DNA of 64,000 bases from Lutjanus erythropterus (GCA_020091685.1 CM034601.1:14714972-14778971); one strand, 5' to 3'. Positions 49,979 to 62,205 are shown, counted from the first letter of the stretch. The notes: generated by a model not told the origin, from the sequence alone. Made by a program: numbers and translations.

Positions 49979-50752
49979 TTAAAGGGATAGTCCACATTAT
50001 CTGAAGAGGGGTTGTATGTGGTACTTAATAGAAACTCAGTATATTAAAGACAGTAGATGCAGGTTGACACGACCCCTATGCAGAGAGGAGTACCAGCACG
50101 GAAGCTAAGCAGAGTACTAGTGTGGACAGGATCAGCAGCAAAATGTACTGTATTTTAGCCATTTCAAAAACACCCATGAAGAATTAATACCAGTTTGAGC
50201 AAGTGCTGTATTTAGACCTTATCTTGCCACCAGACAACCTTTTCCAACAGGAAACCGCCATTTTTTTAATGACAAATATTACTCATGGTTGCTCAACCAG
50301 ACTCCATTGGTGATATCAGTAATTTTACCTCACAAAACTTGGGGGATGCTGGTTTACCATTTCCTTGGCCTGTTAGTTCGTTTGTATTATTGTGTGACTT
50401 CAGCAAATCTGAGTTAACCTTTTGAAAGACCAAAGTCACACAGTAACATAAATAAACTAAGCAACTAAAGCAACGGTAGACCAAGACGGCCCGTGCTCTG
50501 CAAGGTCGAATCACTGATTTTCCTAATGGAGTTTGGCTGAACAATTTTGGCTGAACAACAGATCTTCTGGGCCTTTTTAGGTGGCTTAAATACGTTTTGT
50601 TGCTGGCCTTGTCCACAGCAGTACATCGCCTAGCTTCCGTGCAGGTACTCCTCTCAGCTTCTCCAAACTGGGCATCTACAACAGTAAAGACAATAACAAT
50701 CAGTATGTAACTCATACAGCCCTGCTCCAAATAATCTGAACTATCCCTTTAA
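49979..50752. mobile_element. TTAA-flanked inverted-repeat element with a 145-codon frame
   Basis: This 774-bp element is bounded by TTAA at 49979-49982 and 50749-50752. Its terminal inverted repeats share AAAGGGATAGT, then CA.ATTAT.TG. A minus-strand open frame at 50293-50730 encodes 145 residues with a short hydrophobic start (SYILIVIVFTVV) and a later hydrophobic stretch rich in cysteine and valine. No transposase motif is visible. The frame is probably fortuitous in a non-autonomous copy. Confidence 0.75.
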
Positions 50753-51562
50753 ACTTTGTTTTCCAATCAATTTTTGCAACATCCTCTGTTTCTGTGATTT
50801 TTCCTAAAAATGGTAACAGATGGATTGCAGCTTTGGGCTATAACAAGTTGTTTTATGATAGTCATTAAATCATGCACTGATGTTATAAATTTCTCTCTGT
50901 CTATAGGAAATCTAGGGCATATAATCCTGTCACTGTCAAAACACAAAGTGTACGTGACTAGCATGTGTGCATGTTTCAGTGTCTGTATTTTTTTCTATAT
51001 CTTTCATGTGCACGTTCCTCCGTCCTCATGTGCATGTGACAGTGACTATTCAACCAGTAGGCCAGTGTATCTGTGGAACCCACCATAACAACCCTTTGAA
51101 GATTTTGCTTCACATCCTCTGTACTCCATCAGCGGAGGGAAATTAAGCCAATGAACCAAAAAATGTTGTTGCAAATGAGTGTTGTGGGGAAAAAAAAAAA
51201 AATGAGGAGCTGCGAGTGAAGGAGTTCTTGCGAGACAGTCAGTCACACTGGATCCAGTTGGGACAACGGGTACACTCATTCCCTCAGGTGTGTTCTGAGT
51301 ATCGGGGTAGGGAATGTCTCATTTCAAACAAGATCGCTCTCATGTGTGGAAAAGCATGCATACAGAATTAAAGACATACAACAAAGTGGTGGCTCTGCCT
51401 CTGGTTGTGCAGCCTAGCTAGCTTAGCTTTTACGTCTTACCCCATCCACTCAGGCAGGGAAGACAGGACAGACACTGAAAAAGTGTCCTAATGTGTGTGT
51501 TTTTTTTTTAATACCGGGAAAGAGAAATAAAGAAATGAAAGAAACAGAGAGAGATATAATAC

Positions 51563-51674
51563 CTATTTGAAATTGTTCCAGAGCCTGGGGCCCACAGGCT
51601 GTGAGCTCCCGGGTCAAGTTGGCAATAGAAGCTGGTTCATCTCCTCTCAACACACTCACTTTCCAAAGGGAGTA
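51563..51674 (-). CDS. Candidate internal exon, product unknown
   Basis: On the minus strand the acceptor tract TGTATTTCTTTTTAAG precedes 112 bases open in phase 0 in and phase 1 out, and a fair donor follows (CAAATAG before GTATTA). The peptide contains LRGDEPASIANLTREL, then TACGPQALEQFQ. A stronger internal donor, GTGAGT, occurs 15 bases into the segment, so a much shorter use is possible. The frame is open on both sides of the segment. I do not recognise the protein. A decayed repeat is the main alternative. Confidence 0.25.
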
Positions 51675-52139
51675 CTTAAAAAGAAATACAATGCACTGAG
51701 GCGGCATAAAAGAGTGCTTGGCAAATGTCTGTCATCTATTTATTGTGTATATATATCTCTGTTGTGTGCGTGTGTGTGCAGGTGTATTAAAGTGTGTGAT
51801 TTCCAGGAAGACGAACTCTTGGCTTAGACGGTATCCCTGTAAGAGAGGAAAAAAGAGAGATAAAGATACAATTAGTGAAAAAATGTCAGCTGTGTACACT
51901 GCGTGTGTGTGTGTTAAGGATAGAAAGAGCGGCTCTCTGGTATGCTGCCGAGAGTAAACAAAGGTTTTCTCTTCGAATTATGGATATGGTATTTTATCAT
52001 ATTCAAACATACAGATATATGCATACAGACGCCTACACGCACACCTACTGCATTTCACATCCGGCCACATCTGCCCGCATACAAGCACACTGGTGTGATG
52101 TAACAGCACGCTCCCGTTCGGTGTTGCTGTGAAGGTTGG

Positions 52140-52335
52140 CATCCATTCCGGGCTGAATTTAAAATTTGAATTTATTCAGTCCCTCACTGCCAAAGTTGTT
52201 CACAAAGACCTTGTGAAACTCGTCTGGGAACCTCTGCCAGGTAGTTCACACCTCCACCTCCTCCGCCTCATGTGTTAAAGCAGGAGACACTTTTGACAGC
52301 ACTGAGAGCCATTTTCAGCCAGAGAACTTACATGG
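52140..52335. promoter_or_regulatory. Candidate conserved noncoding element or short exon
   Basis: It has a perfect T-box half-site TTCACACCT at 52245-52253 and a MEIS-like TGACAG at about 52292. The adjacent minus-strand frame from about 52239 down to a TAA is rich in well-used codons (peptide words RFPDEFHKVFVNN, then FGSEGL), while a plus-strand frame is also open. Openness on both strands leaves its nature undecided. Confidence 0.25.
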
Positions 52336-53520
52336 CTGCTGGCAAAAAATAAAGAAAAAATAAATAAAATCTCAGCTTTATGTGTTTTTGGTGGGTAGAT
52401 AGGTGAGGAGGTGTTCTGAGGTAGAGTAGAGACCTTGACCATGTGCTTTTAGGGTCTAACATAGGGCTAAAATTCTGTTAAATTCAATTTCAAAATTTAA
52501 ACAATTTCTAAAATTCTACAGTATGCAAACGTATGTTTGCGTGTGCAACTGTGTGCAACATTTCATTTTAGCTTTAATTTTATGTTCCAGTCCACCAACA
52601 TCACACTGTATATACACACTAACTGTAGATTCAAATTAAACAGTTGACACGTGGATATATGCTGAACATTGTATATTGATTTATTTTATAACTACTGTAA
52701 CACTGTGAATTACATTAGTACAAATCACATAGTTGAGTTTAAGTAAACCATTTAAAACAGCTTTAACACAATTGTGTCCATTTCATGTGCAACAACGTGG
52801 ATAATTCACAGAACTTGACAGATGTAAAATTCAAATGTCTCAAAAAAAAACAGCGGGTGCAAACAAATGCAGCATGTGAGGGAGGTGTGTTTATGGTTGT
52901 ACCATTAGCAACCACTGTAGGTTGCTAGCTCAGAAGTTGCTGTTTCCTGTAGCAACAGGGATTTTAAAATCAGTAACACGCAGATAGCGGAGGTGGAGGA
53001 GGAGAACGTCACTTGTAATCACATATGATGATAATGCAGAATGAAACAGAAAGAATTATTGATATCATGACCTGCAGTTTTATTCATCTTATCCACTGAT
53101 TTTTAAAGACTGCCCCGTGGAGCATCGTAAGATTTTTAAATACCACCTGACATTCAGAAGCAGTAAATTCTATGTCATTTCTGTGACCGTTGTGTGATGC
53201 TTAACTGTTTCTGTACTGCTGTTTTCTCTATTATTTAAGAAAAACCCTCACTTGCAAGTGATAACTGTATCCAGCGTGACTTAAAATGAGTGAGAAGTGG
53301 CACACTGACAGGTCACGTGACTGCTGACAGACTCTTATAGACTGAACTTATGACCTGTAGGTGACTGGACTATTTCTCTTTAGTAGGGTGAACTTTGATG
53401 GAGACAGACCGAAAGGATCCTTCTTTATTTAATAATTTTCTATGTAGTGACTCTGATTGTTGAGTGGCAAAGACACAGCATACTTGCTCACCTGTTTGGC
53501 CAGAGAATTCGAGCTCTCAA

Positions 53521-53582
53521 AAGCCGAACAGCATTATTAGCTATTATCATTATTATTATTATTTTTATTATCATTATTATTA
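53521..53582. repeat. Imperfect (ATT)n tract
   Basis: ATT trinucleotides with C and T interruptions span about 60 bases. This gives the isoleucine-rich frame on the plus strand. Confidence 0.85.
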
Positions 53583-54479
53583 AGAGTAAAGGAGTGACCA
53601 TTTTCTTTATTGCGTGTTCCATAATTTATCATAGTTTGACTCACCATGGTTCTTTAAACTATGATATTCTGACACTGTTTATAACGTTACTTAGTACATA
53701 ACTTTATCAGTCGGCCTTCACCATAGTTTATTATAATGCAATTGTTTCCTTGGTCAAAATACATTAAACTTTAATTGTCATTTTTTTTATTTCATAGATA
53801 ATAACATTGAATATTTTAATAACTGGAAATTTTCCTGGTTTTTGTATCAGAAATCTGTTCACCTTACACTTTAAATGAGACTGTCCCCCTACACTACCTG
53901 TATTTGCTCAAGTAAACTAATATGCATCCAAACAAGACATTTGTACTCTAAAATGGCCATAAGATTAATTCTGAGTACAGAGGAGGTAGAGGGACACCAC
54001 TCTGCTTAGCTTGTTGGGCTGTCCTGTCTTATCAAAGAGGAGGCAGGGTACAAGCAGTTCACCATGGGAGAAAGACAGAGAGAAGGGGGAAGGGGGAGCA
54101 CAGAGAGGGAGAGAGTGTGTCTGAGAGAGTGACACAGAGATAAAGTGAGAAATAGAGAAAGCAATTGAGTGTGAGGGATAGTGGGAGAGATAGAGAGAGC
54201 ATGTATATGTGAAGAGAAAGTCAGGGACAACGAGCAGTTTCCCCGTGTGATAACAATTTATCTCCCCATAAGGATTTGTAAATGTTCACATTTCCACGCT
54301 TCAGTGTGCACACAGACGTCCATGTAAACACAGGTAGATGTGTGAGAAATGCATTCATGCAGGCACACACACACACACAAACTAGGTGACAAAAGGCGGA
54401 TGTAGCAATTCCCATGAGGCCACAGAGAGAAATATGATAGATAGGGGATCGCTGTTTATATCGGTCTTCTTCTCTCCCT

Positions 54480-54620
54480 GTCTGAGTGGCCTGTAATTGA
54501 ATGATCATTACACCAAAGTTATGGCTACGGCCCCGCAGTCGAAAATAGGAATTGAGTTGGAAAGAAACATTTAGTGGTTTTGATTTATGAGCGACAATGG
54601 GGAAGTTGTTTTTCAAGCCT
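54480..54620. promoter_or_regulatory. Candidate conserved noncoding element
   Basis: A non-repetitive stretch with homeodomain-like words (GTAATTGAATGATCATTA), a TCF-like CAAAG and a SOX-like ACAATGG within 120 bases. Minus-strand frames across it are open but composition does not favour coding. Confidence 0.28.
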
Positions 54621-54889
54621 GGCACTCTGATGGGCAATAAAGAGGAGCGGGGCTTATCACCTGCTGTACCCACTCTGACACACATACACCAGTCAGCCTG
54701 CCAGCCAGCCAGCCAGCAACCAGTCATCCAACCAGCTGGGGCCCTTCATGGAAGGAAGTGTTTTCAGCAAATTTGTTTCCTTCATGTCTCACCCTGAATG
54801 GTGCTATTCATTAAAATAGCCTCCAGTCGGTAGGCACTGCTGCCATGGCACATTTATACACTTGTATGCCTGTATCCTCACAGAAGTAG

Positions 54890-54915
54890 ACACACACACA
54901 CACACACACATCCAC

Positions 54916-54949
<34 letters not shown>
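54890..54949. repeat. Compound (CA)n microsatellite
   Basis: Two CA runs, about 21 and 30 bases, are separated by TCCACCTG. The valine/cysteine-rich minus-strand frames here are artefacts of the repeat. Confidence 0.95.
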
Positions 54950-54953
<4 letters not shown>

Positions 54954-55383
54954 AGTGTTCTTCTGGTCCAGCTCATCTTTGCGGGAGGACATTCTATAAT
55001 AAAAGCAGAGCTACAAAGAGAGAAAGCGGTCTGTTGCATGCACTGCGATCCGCTTTCAGTTAGAACCACTGGAGCTGTATATTTATTTCTCTGGAGTGGA
55101 AAAGACTGCCCGCTGTCATTTAATGGATGTGATATCTGGATTAAGGTTGCTCTAACTCAGAATCGAGGGGTCACCGGTGTGGGTGGCGCTGCGTGAAAAA
55201 TAGCAATGAAATGTAGAGTGGTGATTGTGGAAGTGTGAAGCGTTGTACAGTAGATTGTGATTCGGCTGTGATCCACATCACGGAGCAGGACTGCTTTCAT
55301 TATCACCAGAGCTGGTGTCTTCAGCGGCTCCGTTAAGACTCACAGTTTCGCTCAGTCACGTGTGTTACTGTCGTCTTCGCAAG

Positions 55384-55625
55384 CGCTGAAACTAACTAAT
55401 CATTTAGTCTATAAAATGTTTAAAAAAACTGTGAAAATGCTCGTCACAATTTCCCAGAGCCCAGTGTGACATCTTCATATTGCTTGCTCTGTCCGACCAA
55501 CATGCAAAACCCAAAGACTCCAAAATGACTGCAGTGATTAATTAATCTCTTATCAAAATAGTTGGGAATTAATTGAATTAATTAATTAACTTCAATTAAT
55601 TAAATTAACTTTCAGTCGACTAATC
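55384..55625. mobile_element. Copy 1 of a hAT-like short element
   Basis: It opens GCTGAAACTAACTAATC and contains CACAATTTCCCAGAGCCCA, GTCCGACCAACATGC and AAAACCCAAAGACTC. It ends in AATTAATT runs and GTCGACTAATC. This matches a widespread teleost element as remembered. It is degraded and has no coding capacity. Confidence 0.75.
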
Positions 55626-55707
55626 TAATATAATGTCAGGGTGGGTTGTATGCAGATGCTGGATCTGTCTGTGTAATTGTATTTTGTATGGTTGTATATG
55701 TCACATT

Positions 55708-55800
55708 CAGGGATGCACTGACACCGAGTACAAGTACTTAAATTTGCATACTTGCAGAGTACAGATACGAGTACCTGAGAAAGCCATTGAGGTTGTTGTT
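55708..55800. repeat. Fragment starting CAGGGATGCACTGA
   Basis: The start CAGGGATGCACTGACACCGAG and the GAGTACCTGAG-type words resemble the end of hAT-related fish elements. Only one end is recognisable. It lies between the two copies at 55384 and 56052. Confidence 0.4.
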
Positions 55801-56051
55801 GCTGTTTTTCCGCCGCTAGTGTAACTGTATTTACTGTGCACATTATATTTTTAAGTTAATGTGTTAATTTTGTGTTCCTTATTAAGCAGTGCAGTTTACT
55901 TTGTGAATTTTATATTTCCATAGGAATAATTCAATAAGATTATTATAGACCTGCAGAATTAAAGCTACTACACAGAATTTTAAACTGATTATGAAACTTT
56001 CTCAGTTTAATACTTCTTTTTTAGTCATATGTGTTACTGTAGTCTTAATTA

Positions 56052-56305
56052 GGGCTGAAATTAAAGATTATTTATGCAAGCTGCTGATTATTTTCAGGGT
56101 TAATTGATTACAACGTCTAAAATTGTGAAGATGCTCAGCACAATTTCCTAGAGCCTGAAGAGGCACCTTCACATTGCTTCTTGTGTCCAACCAACAGTCC
56201 AAAAACCACAAAGACTCTTCTCTTACTGTCAGAAGTGACAGAGAAAACAAATTCTTACATTCAAGAAGCTGGAGCAAATGTTTGACATTTGCTTATGTTG
56301 CGCTT
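56052..56305. mobile_element. Copy 2 of the same hAT-like short element
   Basis: Same order of landmarks as the copy at 55384: GGGCTGAAATTAAAG, CACAATTTCCTAGAGCC, GTCCAACCAACAGTCC, then AAGAAGCTGGAGCAAATG. It is in the same orientation, about 430 bp to the right. The right end is approximate. Confidence 0.7.
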
Positions 56306-56317
56306 TCTATGTACTGT

Positions 56318-56690
56318 TAGAAATAAGGGCTCTAAAAGGGTTCTTCATGAAGTATTTAGGTTCTACTCAGAACCATTTGCTTCTGAAGAACCCTTTTTAG
56401 AAGAAAGGGTTCACCAAGCATTCTTTGTAACACTAAGGGTTGAAATCCTCGAACAACCCCCTGGGTGGGTTTTAGATAAAACCCCTGGAATATAAAAAGG
56501 TTCTCTGCTGAACCCTACGTGTGTTCTAGATAAAACCCTTGGAAAATGAAAGGGTTCACAAAACCTGTAGGTGGGTTTTAGGTATAACCCTTTGTTGAGT
56601 TTTAGGGAGAACCCGCTGAAAAGCTTCCGAGTGGAACTTTTTCAAATGTTGTACTATGAACCAAAATAGGTTCTCCTATAGGGACAAGCT
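56318..56690. repeat. Degenerate array of GGTTCT/AGAACC words
   Basis: The core words GGTTCT, AGAACCC, AAGGGTT and GGGTTTTAG recur at irregular spacing through about 370 bases, with many short inverted pairs (GGTTCT against AGAACC). It looks like a decayed minisatellite of a kind frequent in fish. No gene. Confidence 0.6.
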
Positions 56691-57554
56691 GAAGAACGTT
56701 TTATTGTTCTAGTTAGCATCTTTATTTCTATGAGTGTATGAATGTTAGTTGTTTACAAGATACGGTTGCCCTTAGCTCATTACACAGAGACTCTTTAGTA
56801 ACAAAGACAAGTAAAAATCCAATTTTATTAACTCTATCTTGAATGTAAAAATGGTTTCATTTGCAAAAACAGAAAATGGCATTCTTAAAATGAATAAACA
56901 AGCATCACTTTGATTGATATTCCCTTCTGTACACAATAAAAAATTCTGAAAATTAACATTTTTTGACATTTCTTATCAAAACAACCCAACAGCAGTTTGA
57001 TTAATATTCCCTGGATTCCACACAAAGCATGATTTAGGAAAAGGAATAAAAACAGAGACAACTGTTTTTTTTTGTTTTTTTTTGCAAATGAACCCCTCAA
57101 ATCATCATTAAGCCATCGGGGACACAACCTTACTTGTTGGAGGCTTGTCGGTACACTGCCATATGAATTAAAATGAACTCAACTGTAAATTCTATCACAC
57201 TATCTGCAGTGATTTGGTGACAGTGCAGTGAGAATGATGTAACCACAATCAATCACAGTGACAACCTGCGGTTGTACTGGTTCTTTGCACTGGCTGGTTC
57301 TAACACCACTGGGACTTTCAGTTATCAGCCCCTGGGCTCTGTGTGTTATATCACCTCCTCTTTCCTTTCATCACTCCCCCCGCTCGATGCACTTCCTCAG
57401 TCATCCTATCTTCAATGTTTGTGCAGACATTTGTGTGTTTTGCATGTATATATATTCCCAAGAATGTATACAGAAACTTACATACAAACTAATGTTGATT
57501 TTGTTAATGAAAACCGACCGACGATAATGAGACGGCACCAACACCATTAAACAC

Positions 57555-57824
57555 TAAGAGCCCTATCTTATGCTGATCTGAAGTGCAAGCGGAAAGTGTG
57601 AAGTGCAATGGATTTAATTTATTCAAGGTGTGTCTAAATCTACCTTTGCTGGCTTGCCCCAGGGGCACAGGGGTATCCCAATCAGAAAGTCGGACAGTCC
57701 AGGAGCAAGTTCATTTGCTGTCTGGCAGACATGGCAAAAATGGCAACTGCTCTGGTGTAAGATAGCATAGCGACCTGGGCCACCAGCGCAGCGGCTTTGT
57801 GCCGGAAGTAAGATAGGGCCCTAA
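57555..57824. mobile_element. MITE with GCCCTATCTTA ends
   Basis: The left end reads TAAGAGCCCTATCTTATG. The right end inverted reads TTAGGGCCCTATCTTACT. The interior has GTGCAAGCGG, CACCAGCGCAGCGGC and TGTAAGATAGCATAG. This is a common teleost family of about 270 bp. It sits in an AT-rich repeat whose pieces appear on both sides (GATTTTGTTAATGAAAACC on the left, GATGACGAGACTAAAAATG on the right). Confidence 0.75.
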
Positions 57825-58239
57825 CAGTGACTACATCAACATGCAAGGTTGATGACGAGACTAAAAATGAATTTAAAAAATAATAACTTTACCAAAGTAT
57901 TACAGTCTTTTTTTTTTCAATACAACAGTTCAGTTTCTTGGGCTCCAGGACTTTACTGGCAGCACACAGTGAGCACAGTCAGGACAAAGAGCAGCTTACA
58001 TAAAGTATTTTACAGAAAAAAGTTAAAGTTAATATTGACAACAAACAGGACTTGGTAGAAAAAACTGTAATATTTGGGCACATTGTTATTAAAATGATAC
58101 TAAGAAAAAAGTGCAGGCAAATACAATGTTTTATTAGAAGGGAAGAAACGTGGTCATAAAATTCTAAATCACAAACCTGAAGGGACACATTAAGACTCAC
58201 AATAATGAACCTCAGGTGGGTTAACATAACATCTTTTTA

Positions 58240-61200
58240 ATTGTTGTTATTTTAGTTATTCTTTTTTTTATATATATTAAGCCATCTACTAAGGTGGTGG
58301 TTTTACTTTAATATTTTCTGAAAAGCTGCATTCTTAATCATTCAGCATGTGTTTTTTGTCAGATAATGAGAAGATAAAATTTCATGCGAAATTAGTTTGG
58401 CTAAAAATGAATGCTTTTAATTAGATTGACTGAAATGCTCAATACATGATGTCTAAAAAAAGACTAAAATGTCAAAACTTTTCAGTAACTAAAACTAAAC
58501 ATGGTGTCTGGGAGATTAAGTTACAGGACTAACTAGTAAAAAATGAGAAAAATTCCTCTCCCCTGGCATTATTTTCAGTTTTGTCCCGATGATAAAGGTA
58601 AACCAGCAAACACTTCAGACTACCGACTGTTCAGAGCATAGGCTACAAGTTACACTGCACAGTGAGTGTGTAACTTTAGTGACCATGAGAGCGGGTGAAT
58701 GGTGGGCTAATTATGGTTTATGAATTATGGAAGGAAAAGTTCAGGAACTACTAGACTAACATAACTAAAATGCCCACACTTAGCCAACTAAAACATAAGG
58801 GCATGTGACACAGAACAGCACAAGACTAACGCTAAAAAACAGCGACAGAACACAGGACTAGGACTACGACCAACTAAAAATAGGTAACAATATTAGCACC
58901 AAACTACATTGCATGTCCTTATTTTTAATTCCTGTTGATACCCAGAGCCAGAAGGCCACCACTCTGCTGTTTTCCTCCAAGAAGTTTGTCAGGATCTGCT
59001 TTCTCGCTTACAGTCCCTATCAATTAATAGAAACAGTTATGAGAGTGTCACTAAGAGGGTTAGTCACACAGAGCTATCCCGACGCCTGCCAACACTGTCA
59101 TGTCATCTGACTTGTCTCAGCTCCGACCGCAGGGCTTTTCCCTTTTTAGAGAAAGAGCAAGGCAGGGAATGAAAGGAGCCGAACCCACACGGTTGAAAAA
59201 CCCCGGGAGTCATGAAGTGCATCAATAGTGAGCACATAAATGCACAACCAGGCCTATGCATCTGTTTAGAGCATATGGTCGGGACAAATCAAACACAGAA
59301 ACTTGCATGCACACATGCATCATAAACCAAGCTTTCTCCTTCAACCAGCATAACCCTCAGCACCCTGTCAAAGTGTCAAACCCTGCAGCATCCGCAGAGG
59401 TGATGTATGAGAGCATCGTATACCTCTTGATGTAATCGAAACACTGCGGCGTGATTTCATCTGGTGGCAGACATATTGCTTTGGCAATAATAATGCCAAG
59501 ACCGCTGTTGTTCCTATCTACTATCTATAACAGCTGAGAGTCATATATATGTCTCCGTTCATCATGAAGCTACATTTGAAAGACTTGTGAAAATGACAAT
59601 AATGTGCCTCTAAGCCTTCACAGTTCAACTTGACATCATCTCATCATCTGTCTGCTGAATTATTATTTGTAGTGTATGGTGTTTTGATTAAAACTGAACA
59701 CCAGATCACAGATTTTATGTGCCAAAGGGGTTCAGTAACACACAGTCGATGTGAATGTGGCCAGTGGCGTTGGGATTTGATAGAATCCACTATCTAAAAA
59801 TCTTATTATCTCATTCAATTGAAATCTCTTAATCACGTTTTTGGCTGATAATGCAGAAACACTACAGTTTTCAGTGGTCGCTTAATTAGTATAGATCAGG
59901 AAATGTTAATCACACAAAAACAGCAGGTGTAGCTACTAACTGAAGTTTGTATGAGCAATTCACCAAAGAGTCGGGCTGTCAATTCAATTCAGTCACCAAA
60001 TCAGTTACGGTTTAGCCCTCCGCTAATTTGAATGGGATGAAATAATTTAATCGTGCCGCTCTTCCAGACTTACCAATTGTTATCAGACCAACTCAATCGA
60101 ATTCTGCTGAAACAGAGAGTGAAACAAGTCAGTGCTCGAGGGTTGTGTCGCTCATACACGGATGGTTACTGACTGGCATGAAACTTGGCTCAGGGTAGGT
60201 GGCTCATAGTAAGGAGAGCTACTGAAGTAGTGTCCTACTGAGTTAAAACAAGCACCAAAGTGGTTCATTTTCTCACAGAGTTAGGTTAACATAGCAACCA
60301 TAGCATAGCATACCATTGCAAGGTATAAATTATTTTAAAATTAGTTAATTGTTTGCACAGGTTACCACGATTACACATATCCAACCTGCAGTGCTTCCAA
60401 AAAGATAAAAACTGTGTGTTTGTACAAAAGTATGTGCACATTTTAGGTATGTAGTGCACATTACGCGATGTGATTTCGGATGCAGCGCCGGTCTCACTTT
60501 GTCTTTGCAGCTCACACCAGCTAGTAGCAAGTAGGAGTCAGTGAATTAATTAGTGAAGATGAGGACTTGTCAGTTTCAAGTAAAAAGAGTCATTTGTTTT
60601 TATACTGATTCATTCAAAGCTCGCACATCACTACGTCAGTGTGTGTAACAGTAAGTGAAAGCATAACTGCTCAGACTCTTCAGGACATACAATAGAAGGT
60701 GAACATAAAGTGCAGCTGAGCAATTAATTGAAATTTTATTGAAATTGCAAAATGACCCACTGCAATTTTCAAATCACAAGGGGTCCAATATTAGTTAACT
60801 GCAAAATTTGTCTCAAAATGCCTTTTAAATTAAATACTATGCAAACTCCTGTCCTATAAATCATATTACAGACTTAAGAAAACATCTTTGTTTGGCACAG
60901 ATCCCTGCAAATATCACACCATAACCATTTTAAAATGTTTTTCAATGAAAACATAAAAGTTATTATTCCCTCTAATATTGTTAATTTCTAACACAATTAC
61001 AATATCAGTCAAAATAATCACAATCAGATATCTTTTCAGAATTGTTCACCTCAAGTCCAAACGCACTTCAGAATGTACAACAGCAAGTGAAAGCATCACC
61101 GTTCATACAGCCTGACATTCAGTGCTGATTCTGTTTTCAGTTCAGTAGTGAGTTCAGTCTGTTGCAGGTCCAAGCTGTCATGTTCAGTTCACTACAAAAA

Positions 61201-62205
61201 TAGCCTATCACAGCACTGTACAGTACATATGGTTAATAGCTGAACAGCCAATTATTTATGACTAAGCTGTCAGATTACGATTGTTTCTGTGGCGTTCGCG
61301 GTCTTTTAATAAGCTTTTAACGAGAAAGTAGCCCACTGTGAATCATGACTGAGCTGACAACAGCACTCTCAGTCACCAGTGAGGGGAGCCCCACTGCTAA
61401 AAGCTATCGGGGAAGTGACAATGGTGACTGAGCTGATGAAGATTTCTTCATACATGGACTGAACACATCTACATTCACATCATAGCACCACTCTGACTGG
61501 GTATATCCTGTCAGACAGCTCATCATAGGCTGGCAACTTTTTAACGCCACTCAGAGACACACTAGAAGTTAATTTGCATTTTCTTACAATCGTTTAAGCT
61601 GCAGTTTACTGCGTATGGAAAGCACACACACCTACAGGCTATGAGTACTGCAGCCCGCTGGCACTGCTGAGTGTTAGACACATTGCAAAACATTGAATGA
61701 CAAATACAGAGCCTGCCAGTGTTGCCTGGTGGTCTTGTATTGCAATTATAACTCAACTACTGTATCAAGCCTGTGACCACTCTGCTGACACATTCGGGAA
61801 AAGCCATATGGTAAATAATTAGAGCTGAAAGTGTAAGAGCTTTGTGTGGCTGCTGAATAATATATGAGCTCTCAGGCTGGCAAACACACATTAGATAGAA
61901 AAAAAAAAACTACATATAATGGAAACGGATACATACTGTACATTCCCATACGGCCACCCATCACTCACGCCCACCATCACACATACATTCACACAAACAC
62001 ATAAAAGAAGAACTGATACACAAAGCCAAGTACAACTGTACCCTACAACCTGTGAAATGTACAGTTAATCTACCTTATTTTCTGACCATTTGAGCAATTC
62101 TATTGCACACAGAATCCAGACATAATTAAAGATTTATTATTATTATTTGCCCAAAACTACTTGTGAACAAAGTGCAACACCATATAAATACACCAGCTGA
62201 TCCTT
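58240..62205. other. No gene recognised apart from the segment at 59357-59524
   Basis: AT-rich sequence with ACTAAAACTAAA-type words up to 58900, probably part of the repeat that hosts the 57555-57824 MITE. A 75-base segment at about 58941-59015 is open in two minus-strand frames with splice-like ends. Diverged AATTGCAAAAT repeat sequence lies near 60730-60800. Nothing is assigned. Confidence 0.5.
59357..59524 (-). other. Coding-like open segment or conserved noncoding element
   Basis: The minus strand is open for 55 codons to a TGA at 59357-59359. The peptide contains GLGIIIAKAICLPPDEITP, then QCFDYIKRYTMLSYITS. An exon of 81 bases (59424-59504) can be drawn with a good donor (AAGAG before GTATAC) but a weak acceptor (ATAGGAACAACAG), phase 2 in and out. 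A second minus-strand frame is also open, which fits constrained noncoding sequence as well as coding. No family is recognised. Confidence 0.22.

Larger units (their letters stand above)
52336..55383. other. No gene recognised apart from listed sites
   Basis: Unique AT-rich sequence, a GAGA-rich patch at 54065-54220, the candidate element at 54480-54620, CAGC repeats near 54690-54720 and the CA microsatellite at 54890. The 168-codon minus frame at 54221-54727 runs across the candidate element and a CA-rich patch and has no protein family signature. Confidence 0.5.

Noticed and set aside
54221..54727. 168-codon minus-strand frame
   Set aside because: Crosses a CA-rich patch and a candidate noncoding element. 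No family resemblance and no splice support.
58941..59015. Minus-strand exon of 75 bases
   Set aside because: Two frames are open with different plausible splice ends and neither joins its neighbours in phase, so no frame could be chosen.
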